Source: 2-12-FULL-35-23 sp965196985
GTDB taxonomy: Bacteria > Pseudomonadota > Gammaproteobacteria > UBA12402
NCBI GenBank assembly: GCA_965196985.1
Contig: CBDALO010000168.1
Span: forward strand, 186,001 to 250,000
Direction of reading: 5' to 3'
Length of the DNA: 64,000 nucleotides
Shown here piece by piece: positions 18,562 to 26,287 of this stretch (positions within the stretch are counted from its first letter, which is position 1; each line of letters starts with the position of its first letter). Made by a program: the position numbers and the translations under genes. Under the pieces are notes generated by a model. The model saw only the letters and a program-made list of their open reading frames with translations. It ran no database searches and was not told where the DNA came from.

Positions 18562-19899
18562 ATGACCAAGCCCATTCACCCAACAGCACTGTTTCGCCTA
18601 AGTGTTTTAGGTGAGCTATGTAGCCGAAATAGTTTTGAGCATGGTGAGCTCAAGAGCATTATTAAAAGGTTGTCCCAGCAAACCTACAACATTCCAGGTA
18701 GTAAGCGTGTTCACCTCAGTGCTAAAACAATTGAGAATTGGTATTACGCCTGGTTAAAGCAGGGTATTGATGGATTAGTTCCTAAAACTCGACGAGACAA
18801 AGGCCAGTGTCACATCAATCCAGAGCTACAAGAGTTAATTATTTCCACTAAACAGGAAAGCCCTTCAAGATCAATTCCGACCGTGATTAAACTCTTAGAA
18901 ACTCAAGGGAAGGTAGCACGAGGTGAATTATCTCACGCAACAGTTCACCGCTTATTAGTAAAACACGGCCTGTCTAAAAGAACAGTCACACCTTCTAACC
19001 AAATTGAGCGCCGCTCATTTGAGGCGCTCACAGCTTGTGATATTTGGTATGGCGATGTCATGCATGGTCCAACGATTTACGATGGCCAAAGAAGAGTTAA
19101 AAGCTATTTGGTGAGTATTTTTGATGATGCCTCAAGGTTGGTCTGTCACAGTAAATTTTGTACTGATGAGAGTGCCATTACTATTGAGCATGTGTTGAAA
19201 GAGGCATTACTCAAACGTGGGCTTCCTGTTAAGCTCATCATTGACAACGGCCCTGCCTACCGTGCTAAAACGTTGCAAACCATTTGTGCTCGTTTGAAAA
19301 TTCAATTGATTTACGGCAGGCCCTATGAACCGCAAAGCAAAGGCAAACTAGAGCGTTGGCATAGAACAGTACGCGAGCAATTCCTAGCTGAATGCAACCT
19401 GGATTCCATTCATAGTTTCAATGCGCTGAATGATCGATTTTGGGCTTGGGTTGAGCGTGTTTATCATCAAGCCTCGCAAAGCGCCCTGCCTGACAAGATG
19501 ACCCCGTTACAACGCTATCAGCAAGACCTCACTAAAATTCAGCCGTTAGGTTGTTTGGCCGATAAGCTAGATGATTACTTCCTGCATCGCATTAAGCGCC
19601 GAGTCAGGAAGGATGGCACGGTAAGCTGGAATAATCGACTCTTTGAAGTTCCATTTGAACTGGCTCAACAAGAGGTTTATTTAGTGGTTGATCCGCATAG
19701 TGACTCCGCCCGTCACGTCGAATCATTGGAATATCAATACCTTGGTGCAGTGGGAGAGCTGGACAAACATAACAACCTTTCTAGAACCCGAGCTAGACCT
19801 CAGATGCCGGAACAACCAGCAAGAAAAACCTCGCTAGTTGAGATTGTTTATAACCAAGTTAAAGAGGATTTGGATATCACTGAGGAGATACCGTCATAA
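18562..19899 (+). CDS. DDE (rve-fold) transposase of the three-gene element
   Basis: About 445 residues from the ATG at 18562, chosen because AGGA lies 9 bases upstream and the protein then begins MTKPIHPTALFRLSVLG. Domains: an N-terminal helix-turn-helix pair (about 5-120, with KTIENWYYAWLKQGIDGLVPKTR), then the rve catalytic core with WYGDVMHGP (first Asp), LIIDNGPAYRA (second Asp) and PQSKGKLERWHRT (Glu), then a C-terminal beta-barrel-like domain. It acts with the ATPase at 21140, as TniA/TnsB-type enzymes do with TniB/TnsC. It appears intact. The ATPase gene has been moved away by the IS110 insertion. Confidence 0.85.
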   Translation: MTKPIHPTALFRLSVLGELCSRNSFEHGELKSIIKRLSQQTYNIPGSKRVHLSAKTIENWYYAWLKQGIDGLVPKTRRDKGQCHINPELQELIISTKQESPSRSIPTVIKLLETQGKVARGELSHATVHRLLVKHGLSKRTVTPSNQIERRSFEALTACDIWYGDVMHGPTIYDGQRRVKSYLVSIFDDASRLVCHSKFCTDESAITIEHVLKEALLKRGLPVKLIIDNGPAYRAKTLQTICARLKIQLIYGRPYEPQSKGKLERWHRTVREQFLAECNLDSIHSFNALNDRFWAWVERVYHQASQSALPDKMTPLQRYQQDLTKIQPLGCLADKLDDYFLHRIKRRVRKDGTVSWNNRLFEVPFELAQQEVYLVVDPHSDSARHVESLEYQYLGAVGELDKHNNLSRTRARPQMPEQPARKTSLVEIVYNQVKEDLDITEEIPS

Positions 19900-19927
19900 A
19901 CGTCAACAATAAATTGTAAAATTTTTA

Positions 19928-20878
19928 CTAGGCATCCGCTGAAAATGGCTGCTGTGTTTTTAGGATGCCATAAATCATATGCACCATTTTTCTCATAACA
20001 GCACAAATGGCTAGCTTCTTTGGCTTGCCTTTTTTGAGCAGCTTTTCATAAAATTTCTTCAAAATAGGATTATGCCTTATAGCCACTAATGCCGGCATGT
20101 AAAGCGCCTTTCGCAACCAAGCACTACCAACCTTTGAGAGCCGTGATGAATTCAATGAAGTGCCTGATTGTGACTGGCTGGGATTTAAACCAATATGAGC
20201 AGCCAATTGTTTTGCGCCAGAAAATCTTTCAATATTATTAAAAAAAGCAGTTAGTGTTTGAGCGGTTTTATCACCAATGCCTAGGATGCTTTTAAGCAGC
20301 TCTGTGTTATTCTTCAGATCATCATCACTCGCGATCAGCTTACTAATTTCTTCCTGCAGTCGTAAAATTTCTTTTTCCATATAATCGATATGATTTTGTA
20401 TAGAGCTAATAATTGTTTCTTCCGCTAGCTCCAGCCTGTTTTGTTCATTGCTGACTTGGGAGGTTAATACTTCAGATCTCTGTATCAAAGCTCTTAGAGC
20501 CTCTATATTAGCTGGCAAAGGCTGCCATAGCGTTGGAGTAAAATGATTTGAATAGTCCTTAATACTGACCGCATCGGCCTTGTCGGTCTTGTTTCGTATT
20601 AGCTGTCCTTTCATAAAAAACTTTATTCGTGCAGGATTAATTATACTGACATCACACTTCTCACTATGTAAATAAAGAGCCAATGCATTACCGTATTTAC
20701 CTGTTGATTCCATGCAAAAATGAAGTGACTGATCAGATAAAGATTGCGTCCATTCTAATAACTCAGAAAAGCCCTCAGGATTATTATTAAAATGTTTAAC
20801 GTGATCTTTTCCGCTAGTGGTGATAGCAGCAACAAAATCAGATTTTGCAATATCAATACCAACACAATTTTTTTTCAT
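19928..20878 (-). CDS. IS110-family transposase (DEDD type)
   Basis: 316 residues, near the usual 310-340. The N-terminal RuvC-like DEDD domain shows GIDIAKSDF, CMESTGKYGNAL and NKTDKADA. The C-terminal Transposase_20 domain shows ILGIGDKTAQTL and HIGLNPSQSQSGTSLN, the last holding the expected catalytic serine. IS110 enzymes are guided by a structured non-coding bridge RNA from the element. The element lacks clear inverted repeats, as expected, so its edges are only placed between 19900 and 21139. It separates the transposase and ATPase genes of the host transposon. Confidence 0.9.
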   Translation of the reverse strand: MKKNCVGIDIAKSDFVAAITTSGKDHVKHFNNNPEGFSELLEWTQSLSDQSLHFCMESTGKYGNALALYLHSEKCDVSIINPARIKFFMKGQLIRNKTDKADAVSIKDYSNHFTPTLWQPLPANIEALRALIQRSEVLTSQVSNEQNRLELAEETIISSIQNHIDYMEKEILRLQEEISKLIASDDDLKNNTELLKSILGIGDKTAQTLTAFFNNIERFSGAKQLAAHIGLNPSQSQSGTSLNSSRLSKVGSAWLRKALYMPALVAIRHNPILKKFYEKLLKKGKPKKLAICAVMRKMVHMIYGILKTQQPFSADA

Positions 20879-20881
20879 TTG

Positions 20882-21090
20882 CTAGAGCCTCTTAAATTTT
20901 ATTACACTAACAAACTTGGGAAATCATAGTTCGGATCAACCTTGCAAATACAGGCTCACAATGGCCTAAGATACCGTTCGATCTCATGAACTTATGAGGG
21001 TGGAAGGGAGCTAAATCTCCTCAACAGGATTAAATCCTAAGGACGAACACGGCTTCACCTTCCGCCTACCCAAGCATCCTTGGGATTGTA
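20882..21090 (-). ncRNA. Candidate IS110 bridge RNA region
   Basis: A 200-base non-coding stretch directly upstream of the IS110 transposase, in the position where IS110-group elements encode the bridge RNA. It contains self-complementary segments, for example CCCAAGCATCCTTGGG at the far end and the AGGATTTAATCCT palindrome near its middle. The role is inferred from family knowledge. No fold or alignment was computed. Confidence 0.4.
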
Positions 21091-21139
21091 GCAATATTGT
21101 CATATCTCTACAGTTATTTAAGATACAAGGATGAGTAAG

Positions 21140-21931
21140 ATGTATCTTCAACATTTTGGCTTGAAATTTGATCCATTGGGTAAATCAAACATTATTGAAT
21201 TGGCGCAATCAAAGCGACTAGAACAGCAACTTAATGGTTTGCTAGAAACACGCGGCTTAGCAGTGATTACTGGCGACTCAGGGACAGGAAAGACCACGGC
21301 GCTAAGATACTGGAGCAATAAACTCAACCCGCTGACCCATCAAGTCATTTATCAATCAGACACTCACTTTCGGTCATTTGATGTGTACTCTCAGCTTGCC
21401 GAAAATCTAGGTTTAGAAAACTATTACCGATTCTCTAAACTTTGGAGAGACTTGAAGCAGAGCTTGATCGCGCTCTACCATGATAAAAACGTTCAGCCTA
21501 TTTGGATCCTAGACGAGGCGCATCAGCTTAGTAATGATTTCATTCTACGATTACCTGACTTCCTTAATTTCAGTTTTGACAGCAAAGACGTCATGACGAT
21601 TATCTTATGTGGACTCCCATCACTTCTAGCAACATTGCAGAGACCAGCCTATGAACCTATCAACTCTAGAATTCAGTGCTTTATTAGGTGGCATGCAATT
21701 GAAGATAGCAGGGATTTTGAGAGCATTATTCACGCTGCTTTTGAGAAGGCAGGAATGAGCAGCAGCTTATTCACTGAAACAGGTATTCGTGCAGTACACA
21801 TGGCCACAAAAGGTAGGCTTCGTTATGTTGATAGGCTCATGCGACATGCGTTGCTAATCGCCGCTAATATGAATTTAAACCATATACCGGATGATGTCAT
21901 TAATCAGGCAATTCATGAGCTAAAAGGTTAA
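21140..21931 (+). CDS. ExeA/TniB-like AAA+ ATPase of the transposon
   Basis: About 263 residues. The ATG at 21140 (MYLQHFGLKFDPLG) is preferred over 21131 because AAGGA then sits 8 bases upstream and because ExeA-like proteins start this way. Walker A is GDSGTGKTT (about residue 45) and Walker B is IWILDEAHQL. A sensor-like segment IILCGLPSLL and a C-terminal helical bundle follow. Such ATPases regulate target capture for the partner DDE transposase. It is the last gene of the element, 66 bases before the right terminal repeat. Confidence 0.88.
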   Translation: MYLQHFGLKFDPLGKSNIIELAQSKRLEQQLNGLLETRGLAVITGDSGTGKTTALRYWSNKLNPLTHQVIYQSDTHFRSFDVYSQLAENLGLENYYRFSKLWRDLKQSLIALYHDKNVQPIWILDEAHQLSNDFILRLPDFLNFSFDSKDVMTIILCGLPSLLATLQRPAYEPINSRIQCFIRWHAIEDSRDFESIIHAAFEKAGMSSSLFTETGIRAVHMATKGRLRYVDRLMRHALLIAANMNLNHIPDDVINQAIHELKG

Positions 21932-22345
21932 CTATTTGACACCATCTCACGCAAAATAGGTTGAGATGGTTTCTCTAAATTATTGTGGGACGTTACATTT
22001 GGCTAACAATCGCTTGGCGGTTTTTAATAAACTGTGTTGTCGACTCACCTGGTCTTCCTTTTAGTTTTCCAGCCAGTGACGTGAAGGCTCGCTCAGGCTC
22101 GCACGCCTAACAAGGACGCAACCGCCTGCCCACTGGAAGTGAACGGTGCGATTCGCAGCACCGAATGCCATGCAACCCTCGCAAGCCTTCGCGTCACTGA
22201 CCGAAGGAGAGAAAAAAACAATCACAGCGTGTGCTTGAACTATTAGACCTAAACTTAAAGGCTTAGTGCTATGAAGACCAGTAATGACACTAAGCAATGC
22301 CATTAATCCCAAACAGGGCAAGGGTCTTTGACAGGGGTCTACCAT

Positions 22346-22522
22346 TTGTCAAAAACACGAACTATAACTTTATCTGTTCTTGTCTTTTCTTCTCTCCTTT
22401 TGATCGGTTTCATCAATTCAAGTTTCCTGCGAGCTGAAGCCCCAACGCACAGGAAGGATGGGCAACACACTGAATCACTCACTCACGCTGTTCGAGTAAG
22501 AACGGGGTTGCACCTGCTATGA
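22346..22522 (+). CDS. Possible small single-span membrane protein
   Basis: A 58-residue frame starting at a TTG (MSKTRTITLSVLVFSSLLLIG...) with GGGG 7 bases upstream. Residues 7-27 form one hydrophobic segment, followed by a basic, polar tail. It is the only frame in this stretch that looks protein-like, but the start codon is weak, no homologue is recognised and there is no gene partner. It could equally be chance. Confidence 0.25.
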   Translation: MSKTRTITLSVLVFSSLLLIGFINSSFLRAEAPTHRKDGQHTESLTHAVRVRTGLHLL

Positions 22523-22650
22523 CTTCAAACCTCTTGAGCGTATACTTCATGCTCTCTTGCCCAAACAGGCGCAAGTCTGCTCTCAAGCGGTTTGATGGCT
22601 CAAGCCATAACAGTAACATCACACTTGCTTTAGCAGTGTGCTAAGAAAAT

Positions 22651-22674
22651 GCTATCAACTCGTTGGTTGATAGC
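22651..22674. repeat. Perfect 9-bp hairpin
   Basis: GCTATCAAC / GTTGATAGC around a 6-base loop (TCGTTG). No T-run follows, so it is not an obvious terminator. Confidence 0.5.
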
Positions 22675-23084
22675 CGCTGAATCATTAAGTCCCTTCTGCG
22701 ACTGCCTTAGCCTTGGCGAAGGTGGAAGATCAATGGTGTGACGTAACGACACCATTCATCGACTTAATGTCAGAGACTCACAGGTCGTCATTCGTTTATA
22801 CCTCAAGGGTACTGGTTGCACACTGGCTCACCCGAACTTTTAGGACAATGCTTCCATTGCCACACGAACACTGGTTCTCTAAGAAATTCCCCACTAACTT
22901 TCGTTAGGCTCACGACACAAGGGGCGGCGGTGACGAAGTAATAGACGCGTTAAGCGTTTCAGGCTGTAGGCCATCTTCAGTATTACCAGACTTCATGTTA
23001 CCGAGCTGACTCCATAAAATCAAATCGAAAAAAAATAAAAAAAGCAGCAGCTAAATTAGCAGCAAGCAAGACGGTTGCCAATAG

Positions 23085-24046
23085 TAGACCTTCTGCGTAA
23101 CTAAGGGCAGTTCTAGAAACTAGCTAAAATTTGCTTATAATTGCCTGATTAATAATCATTCATGGAAAGGCATATGCTATTAAGCTATCAGCAACTCAGT
23201 AACCGCCCGCGTATTTTTAAAAAGTTAACTGGTTTGACCCTTGATGATTTTGAAACGATACACCAACAAGTGAAGTCATCACTTGATGATGAGTTTAGTA
23301 AGCTGGGAAGGCGCCCGAAACTCACCACGCACCATGATCGCCTTTTGCTTCTCATGATGTACTATCGCACTTATGTAACACATGAATTCTTAGGTTACTT
23401 TGTTGGTTTGGATGACAGTAATGTCTGCCGCTTATTTAAACGCTTAGAACCCTTAGTGGCCAAGCATATTCATATTAAAAAAGACAGAACCCTAACAGAA
23501 GATGCGGTTTGCGCTATATTAATGGATGTAACGGAGCAGCCTATTCAGCGCCCCAAAAAGAAGAAGCCACGTAAAGATTATTATTCTGGTAAAAAGAAAA
23601 GACATACTCAAAAGGTGGAGATAGCAATGAGTACATCCGGAAAAATAATCAACGTCTCTCAAACAATGCCTGGGAGGGTTCATGATATTAAGATCCGACA
23701 ACGTGGCAGCCCACTGCCACCAGCAGAAAAATATGCTGATCTAGGATACCAAGGAATTCAACATACTGACCCCTTGGTTAACTTACCTCATAAAAAGCCC
23801 AAAGGCGGCAAATTAACTACTCAACAAAAAGAGGATAACCGTAATCACAGCAAGATCCGTATTAGGGTTGAACATCAATTCTCAAAATTTAAAAAATTCC
23901 GCATTCTTGGGGAGGTGTATAGGAATTTTCGCAGAAAACACAATATGAGATTTAATATTATTGCTGGGATTCTCAATCTTCAAGCCGGATTCTAAAACTA
24001 CAAACGAGCATAAGCTCGCCCAGTATTTAGTTTCGCAGAAGGTCTA
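23085..24046 (+). mobile_element. IS5-family element
   Basis: Ends TAGACCTTCTGCG are inverted repeats at 23085 and 24046, about 962 bp apart. No longer target duplication is visible. It is inserted in a Gln/Ala-codon-like tract (agcagcag) of an otherwise non-coding stretch. Confidence 0.8.
23174..23995 (+). CDS. IS5-family transposase (IS427/ISL2-like)
   Basis: About 273 residues from the ATG at 23174 (MLLSYQQLSNRPRIF), the usual beginning for the group. An ATG four codons earlier is possible. An N-terminal helix-turn-helix region (TYVTHEFLGYFVGLDDSNVCRLF) is followed by the DDE_4 catalytic core: ILMDVTEQPIQRP (Asp), KYADLGYQG (Asp) and IRVEHQFSKFKKFRIL (Glu). The frame is complete and looks functional. 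Only one copy is in the window. Confidence 0.85.
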   Translation: MLLSYQQLSNRPRIFKKLTGLTLDDFETIHQQVKSSLDDEFSKLGRRPKLTTHHDRLLLLMMYYRTYVTHEFLGYFVGLDDSNVCRLFKRLEPLVAKHIHIKKDRTLTEDAVCAILMDVTEQPIQRPKKKKPRKDYYSGKKKRHTQKVEIAMSTSGKIINVSQTMPGRVHDIKIRQRGSPLPPAEKYADLGYQGIQHTDPLVNLPHKKPKGGKLTTQQKEDNRNHSKIRIRVEHQFSKFKKFRILGEVYRNFRRKHNMRFNIIAGILNLQAGF

Positions 24047-24191
24047 ATACACAAAGCCGCAGCAGACGCAGCATGACAAGTTGCCCTCATTGTCAGGGAT
24101 TTATTAGGATCCCTGATTGCTGTGAACAACTTGGGTTCGTGGCAATGGGCCACCAAGTGCCAAGGGTGGCGCAGACAATTTACACACAATC

Positions 24192-24220
24192 GAGGGGGAT
24201 TTTTTTAAAGGATCCCCCTC
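24192..24220. terminator. Hairpin GAGGGGGAT / ATCCCCCTC
   Basis: Perfect 9-bp stem with an 11-base T-rich loop, in a 460-bp gap (24047-24507) that holds no convincing gene. Confidence 0.5.
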
Positions 24221-24378
24221 TTCATGTGCATAAATTGAGGCCCTGTGCCCATGGGTTTTTCAATGCGTAACCCTGCTTCATTTCTAGCCTTTTTACGCCT
24301 AATCCATTGAGCATTATTTATTATGCTATAATTTCCTTGCTAACTTAATGATTTTATTAAAAAATCGCCGGAAAACGC

Positions 24379-24415
24379 TTGCGCGTCGCTTCGCTAATTG
24401 CGAAGTGACGCGCAA
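24379..24415. terminator. Long hairpin downstream of the TALE-like gene
   Basis: A 16-bp stem with one mismatch (TTGCGCGTCGCTTCGC and its complement) and a 5-base loop, about 95 bases after the TALE-like stop codon on the minus strand. Confidence 0.5.
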
Positions 24416-24428
24416 CGAATCAAGCCCA

Positions 24429-24450
24429 GCCCCCGTGCGAAAACGGGGGC
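24429..24450 (-). terminator. G/C-rich terminator hairpin of the TALE-like operon
   Basis: Perfect 8-bp stem GCCCCCGT / ACGGGGGC with a 6-base loop. A further CCAACC/GGTTGG hairpin lies between it and the stop codon. Together with 24379-24415 this makes three stem-loops in tandem after the operon. Confidence 0.6.
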
Positions 24451-24507
24451 CGAAGCCAACCGATGGAGCGGTTGGCGGGACTGAAAATCGAGGTGCTTGG
24501 AAAGCGT

Positions 24508-26256
24508 CTAGCGAGTAGATAACTCAGCTTGCAAGACAACAAAACCCGCTGGTTGACTCGCAAGCTGGACAATTTTTTGATGCGGTAAGCCTTGCTGGCG
24601 GAGGGTGTTGTAATGGCTGGCGAGGGTGTTGAGCGTGGATCCGGCACTGCGACAACGTGCAATTTGTGCAAGTTCTGGTTCCGAAAAACCCCACCCTAGC
24701 AATTTTTTAGCGTGAGTTTGCAGGGCTTGAAGAGTCTTGGCTCCGCCACTTTTTGCGGTGATACTGACCAAATCAGCGGGTGTGAGTGAGAGGGTTTGCC
24801 ACGCATTTTGCTCCTCAGCAAGTAACGTGAGGGTGACTCTGGCTCCGTCTTGGTTGACTATTCTGATTAAATCGTAGTCATTAAAACCCTGATTTAGCAG
24901 AGTGGTGTGATGCGTGAGTAGGGCTTGGATGGCAGGCGCACGTCCTCGTTTGTTGAGAATTTTGACAATTTGTTTGTGCTGAAAACCCAGATTTAGCAGA
25001 GCGGGGTAGTGCTTAGCGAGTGCATCGAGTGTTTTGGTTGCGCCGGAATGGCTTAAAATATGGACTAATTCTTCGGTGGTAAAGCCCCAGCTTTGAAGCT
25101 GTTGGTCATGAGTGAGTAAGGATTCCACGGCCTGAGTGCAACCCTCAGTCGAAAAGATCTTAACCAAATCAGCGTGCTGAAACCCCAAGGTCTGTAACAC
25201 AGCGCGATATTGATGCATGGCTTGCAAGGCTAACGACGCTCCCCGTTGGGTTACTAATTGCACTAATTCCGCATGGGTTAAGCCTGTGTTTTGCCAGAGT
25301 TCCGGCTGATGCAGTAACGTTGTAATGGTTTTTGCTGCGCCATCCTTGCTCAATAATGCCACGATTTCAGACTGGCTAAATCCCCATTGAGCCAATAACG
25401 CGTGGTGTTCGAGTACCGCTTGGAACGCTTGCGCTGCCCCGTCCTGACTGGCGATACGCACTAAGTCAGTGACACTGAAACCTAACTCCAATAAAGCCGA
25501 GTGATGTTGCAACAACGCCTTGAAGCTGTTGGACGCACTGTTTTGTTGAGCAATCTTCACCCGTTCTGCGTGTGAAAAGCCCAAACTTTTCAGTGCGGCA
25601 TGCTGTTCCACTAACACCGCCAGCGTGTGTGCTGCGCCGGTTTTACTGCTAATACTCACTAAATCAGCGCGGGTATACCCGCATTGAATCAAGGCGGGGT
25701 AGTGAGTAAGCAGAGCAGTGATCGTCTGATTCGCTCCCATTGTGCCAGTGATTTTTAAGCAATCGGTGGTGGAAAAGCCTAACCGCAATAAGGTTTGTTG
25801 ATGGTCGAGAAATGCCGTGACCGCTTGTGCGCCACCCATATTCCCTGCAATGCGAACAATGTCAGTAGGGGTTAAGCCACGCTTAATTAAGGTGTGGTGA
25901 TGGGTGAGCACGGCATTCAATGCTTGCGAGCCACCGGTATTACTCCCTAATTTAATGAGCTGGTCATGGGTGTACCCTAGCTCTATTAATTGCGGGTACA
26001 CGCTGATCAATTTAGTCAGTGTTAACCCACCTGCATCAATGGAACCTAGCCGCGTAATCTCTGCTTTAGTTAATCGGACTTCAAATAAGGCACACTGTTC
26101 TAGAATGGTTGTCACGGTTTCGCGTGAGGCTTTTTTTAGGATGAGCTTATCCGCTTGCTTCTCAGTAAACCCTAACGCAGTTAATTGACGACACTCGTCC
26201 TGGTAGCGAGTGGGCGCAATGTTGTATTGGGTTAATTTAGCAGATAACTCATCCAT
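24508..26256 (-). CDS. TALE-like DNA-binding repeat protein
   Basis: 582 residues. Residues 1-29 are a leader, 30-61 a degenerate helical repeat and 62-94 a first 33-residue unit. Residues 95-556 are 14 further units of exactly 33 residues, and 557-582 a final partial unit. Each unit reads about F/L-S/T-x-A-D-L-V-x-I-A-S-X12-X13-G-G/A-A-x-T-L-x-A-L-x-x-H-x-x-L-x-x-x-G, the pattern of Xanthomonas TALE, Burkholderia BAT and marine MOrTL repeats, which wrap DNA and read one base per repeat through residues 12-13. Those pairs from residue 62 on are ID, NT, NM, TM, KT, QN, QD, KD, QR, TE, HS, KR, QD, KS, CR, QP. No activation domain, nuclease or clear secretion signal is present. It lies 31 bases after a lysine-rich gene, so they probably share a transcript. 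The repeats are diverged at DNA level and richer in G+C than nearby DNA. DNA binding is inferred from the family. Confidence 0.88.
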   Translation of the reverse strand: MDELSAKLTQYNIAPTRYQDECRQLTALGFTEKQADKLILKKASRETVTTILEQCALFEVRLTKAEITRLGSIDAGGLTLTKLISVYPQLIELGYTHDQLIKLGSNTGGSQALNAVLTHHHTLIKRGLTPTDIVRIAGNMGGAQAVTAFLDHQQTLLRLGFSTTDCLKITGTMGANQTITALLTHYPALIQCGYTRADLVSISSKTGAAHTLAVLVEQHAALKSLGFSHAERVKIAQQNSASNSFKALLQHHSALLELGFSVTDLVRIASQDGAAQAFQAVLEHHALLAQWGFSQSEIVALLSKDGAAKTITTLLHQPELWQNTGLTHAELVQLVTQRGASLALQAMHQYRAVLQTLGFQHADLVKIFSTEGCTQAVESLLTHDQQLQSWGFTTEELVHILSHSGATKTLDALAKHYPALLNLGFQHKQIVKILNKRGRAPAIQALLTHHTTLLNQGFNDYDLIRIVNQDGARVTLTLLAEEQNAWQTLSLTPADLVSITAKSGGAKTLQALQTHAKKLLGWGFSEPELAQIARCRSAGSTLNTLASHYNTLRQQGLPHQKIVQLASQPAGFVVLQAELSTR

Positions 26257-26287
26257 GCCAATGACTCACGACATCATCAAGCGAGCG

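Larger units (their letters stand above)
17767..21997 (+). mobile_element. Three-gene DDE/ATPase transposon carrying an IS110
   Basis: The ends TGTTACGTC at 17767 and GACGTTACA at 21997 are inverted repeats that start with the TGT...ACA tips usual for Mu/Tn7/IS481-like transposases. A 6-bp duplication TTTGGC flanks both sides (17761-17766 and 21998-22003). Inside, in order and on one strand, are a zinc-ribbon protein, a DDE transposase and an ExeA-like AAA ATPase. An IS110 lies between the last two. No TnsA, TniQ or resolvase gene is seen. Confidence 0.85.
17561..22048 (-). pseudogene. Integrase-like N-terminal domain gene, split by a transposon and truncated
   Basis: Two pieces, 22048-21998 and 17766-17561, rejoin in frame across the element 17767-21997 when one TTTGGC duplication is removed. 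The result reads from a GTG at 22048 (MSRQHSLLKTAKRLLAKEKG), preceded by AAGGAAG, through APSTRRIHQSTLMLCLKDLAS to HVQQLVHYYREKGNTDQTLRNKLGVLRQ. This is helical and resembles the SAM-like N-terminal domain of tyrosine integrases carried on ICEs and large plasmids. The catalytic domain is absent because the gene is cut by IS982 at 17560. The family assignment is inference from this domain alone. Confidence 0.55.
22049..23084. other. About 1 kb largely non-coding, several inverted repeats
   Basis: No convincing gene apart from the doubtful short frame at 22346. It contains an imperfect 19-bp inverted pair, CAGTGACGTGAAGGCTCGC near 22075 and its complement near 22180-22200 (17 of 19 match), enclosing a CGGTGC/GCACCG hairpin, and a perfect hairpin at 22651-22674. 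The composition is less AT-rich than the IS flanks. Its position next to an integrase-like gene would suit an attachment or transfer region, but nothing proves that. Confidence 0.3.

Noticed and set aside
22101..22910. Integron attC site, suggested by GCCTAAC near 22101 and GTTAGGC near 22903
   Set aside because: The two motifs are 800 bp apart, without the imperfect inner repeats of an attC site, and no integron integrase is present.
24073..24270. 65-residue frame starting MTSCPHCQG
   Set aside because: It runs through a perfect terminator-like hairpin, lacks a ribosome site and shows no protein-like pattern beyond one CxxC.
24508..26256. mTERF-type or generic helical repeat protein
   Set aside because: The fixed 33-residue period, the A/G-S-X-X-G-G/A loop and the variation concentrated at positions 12-13 fit TALE-like repeats much better.
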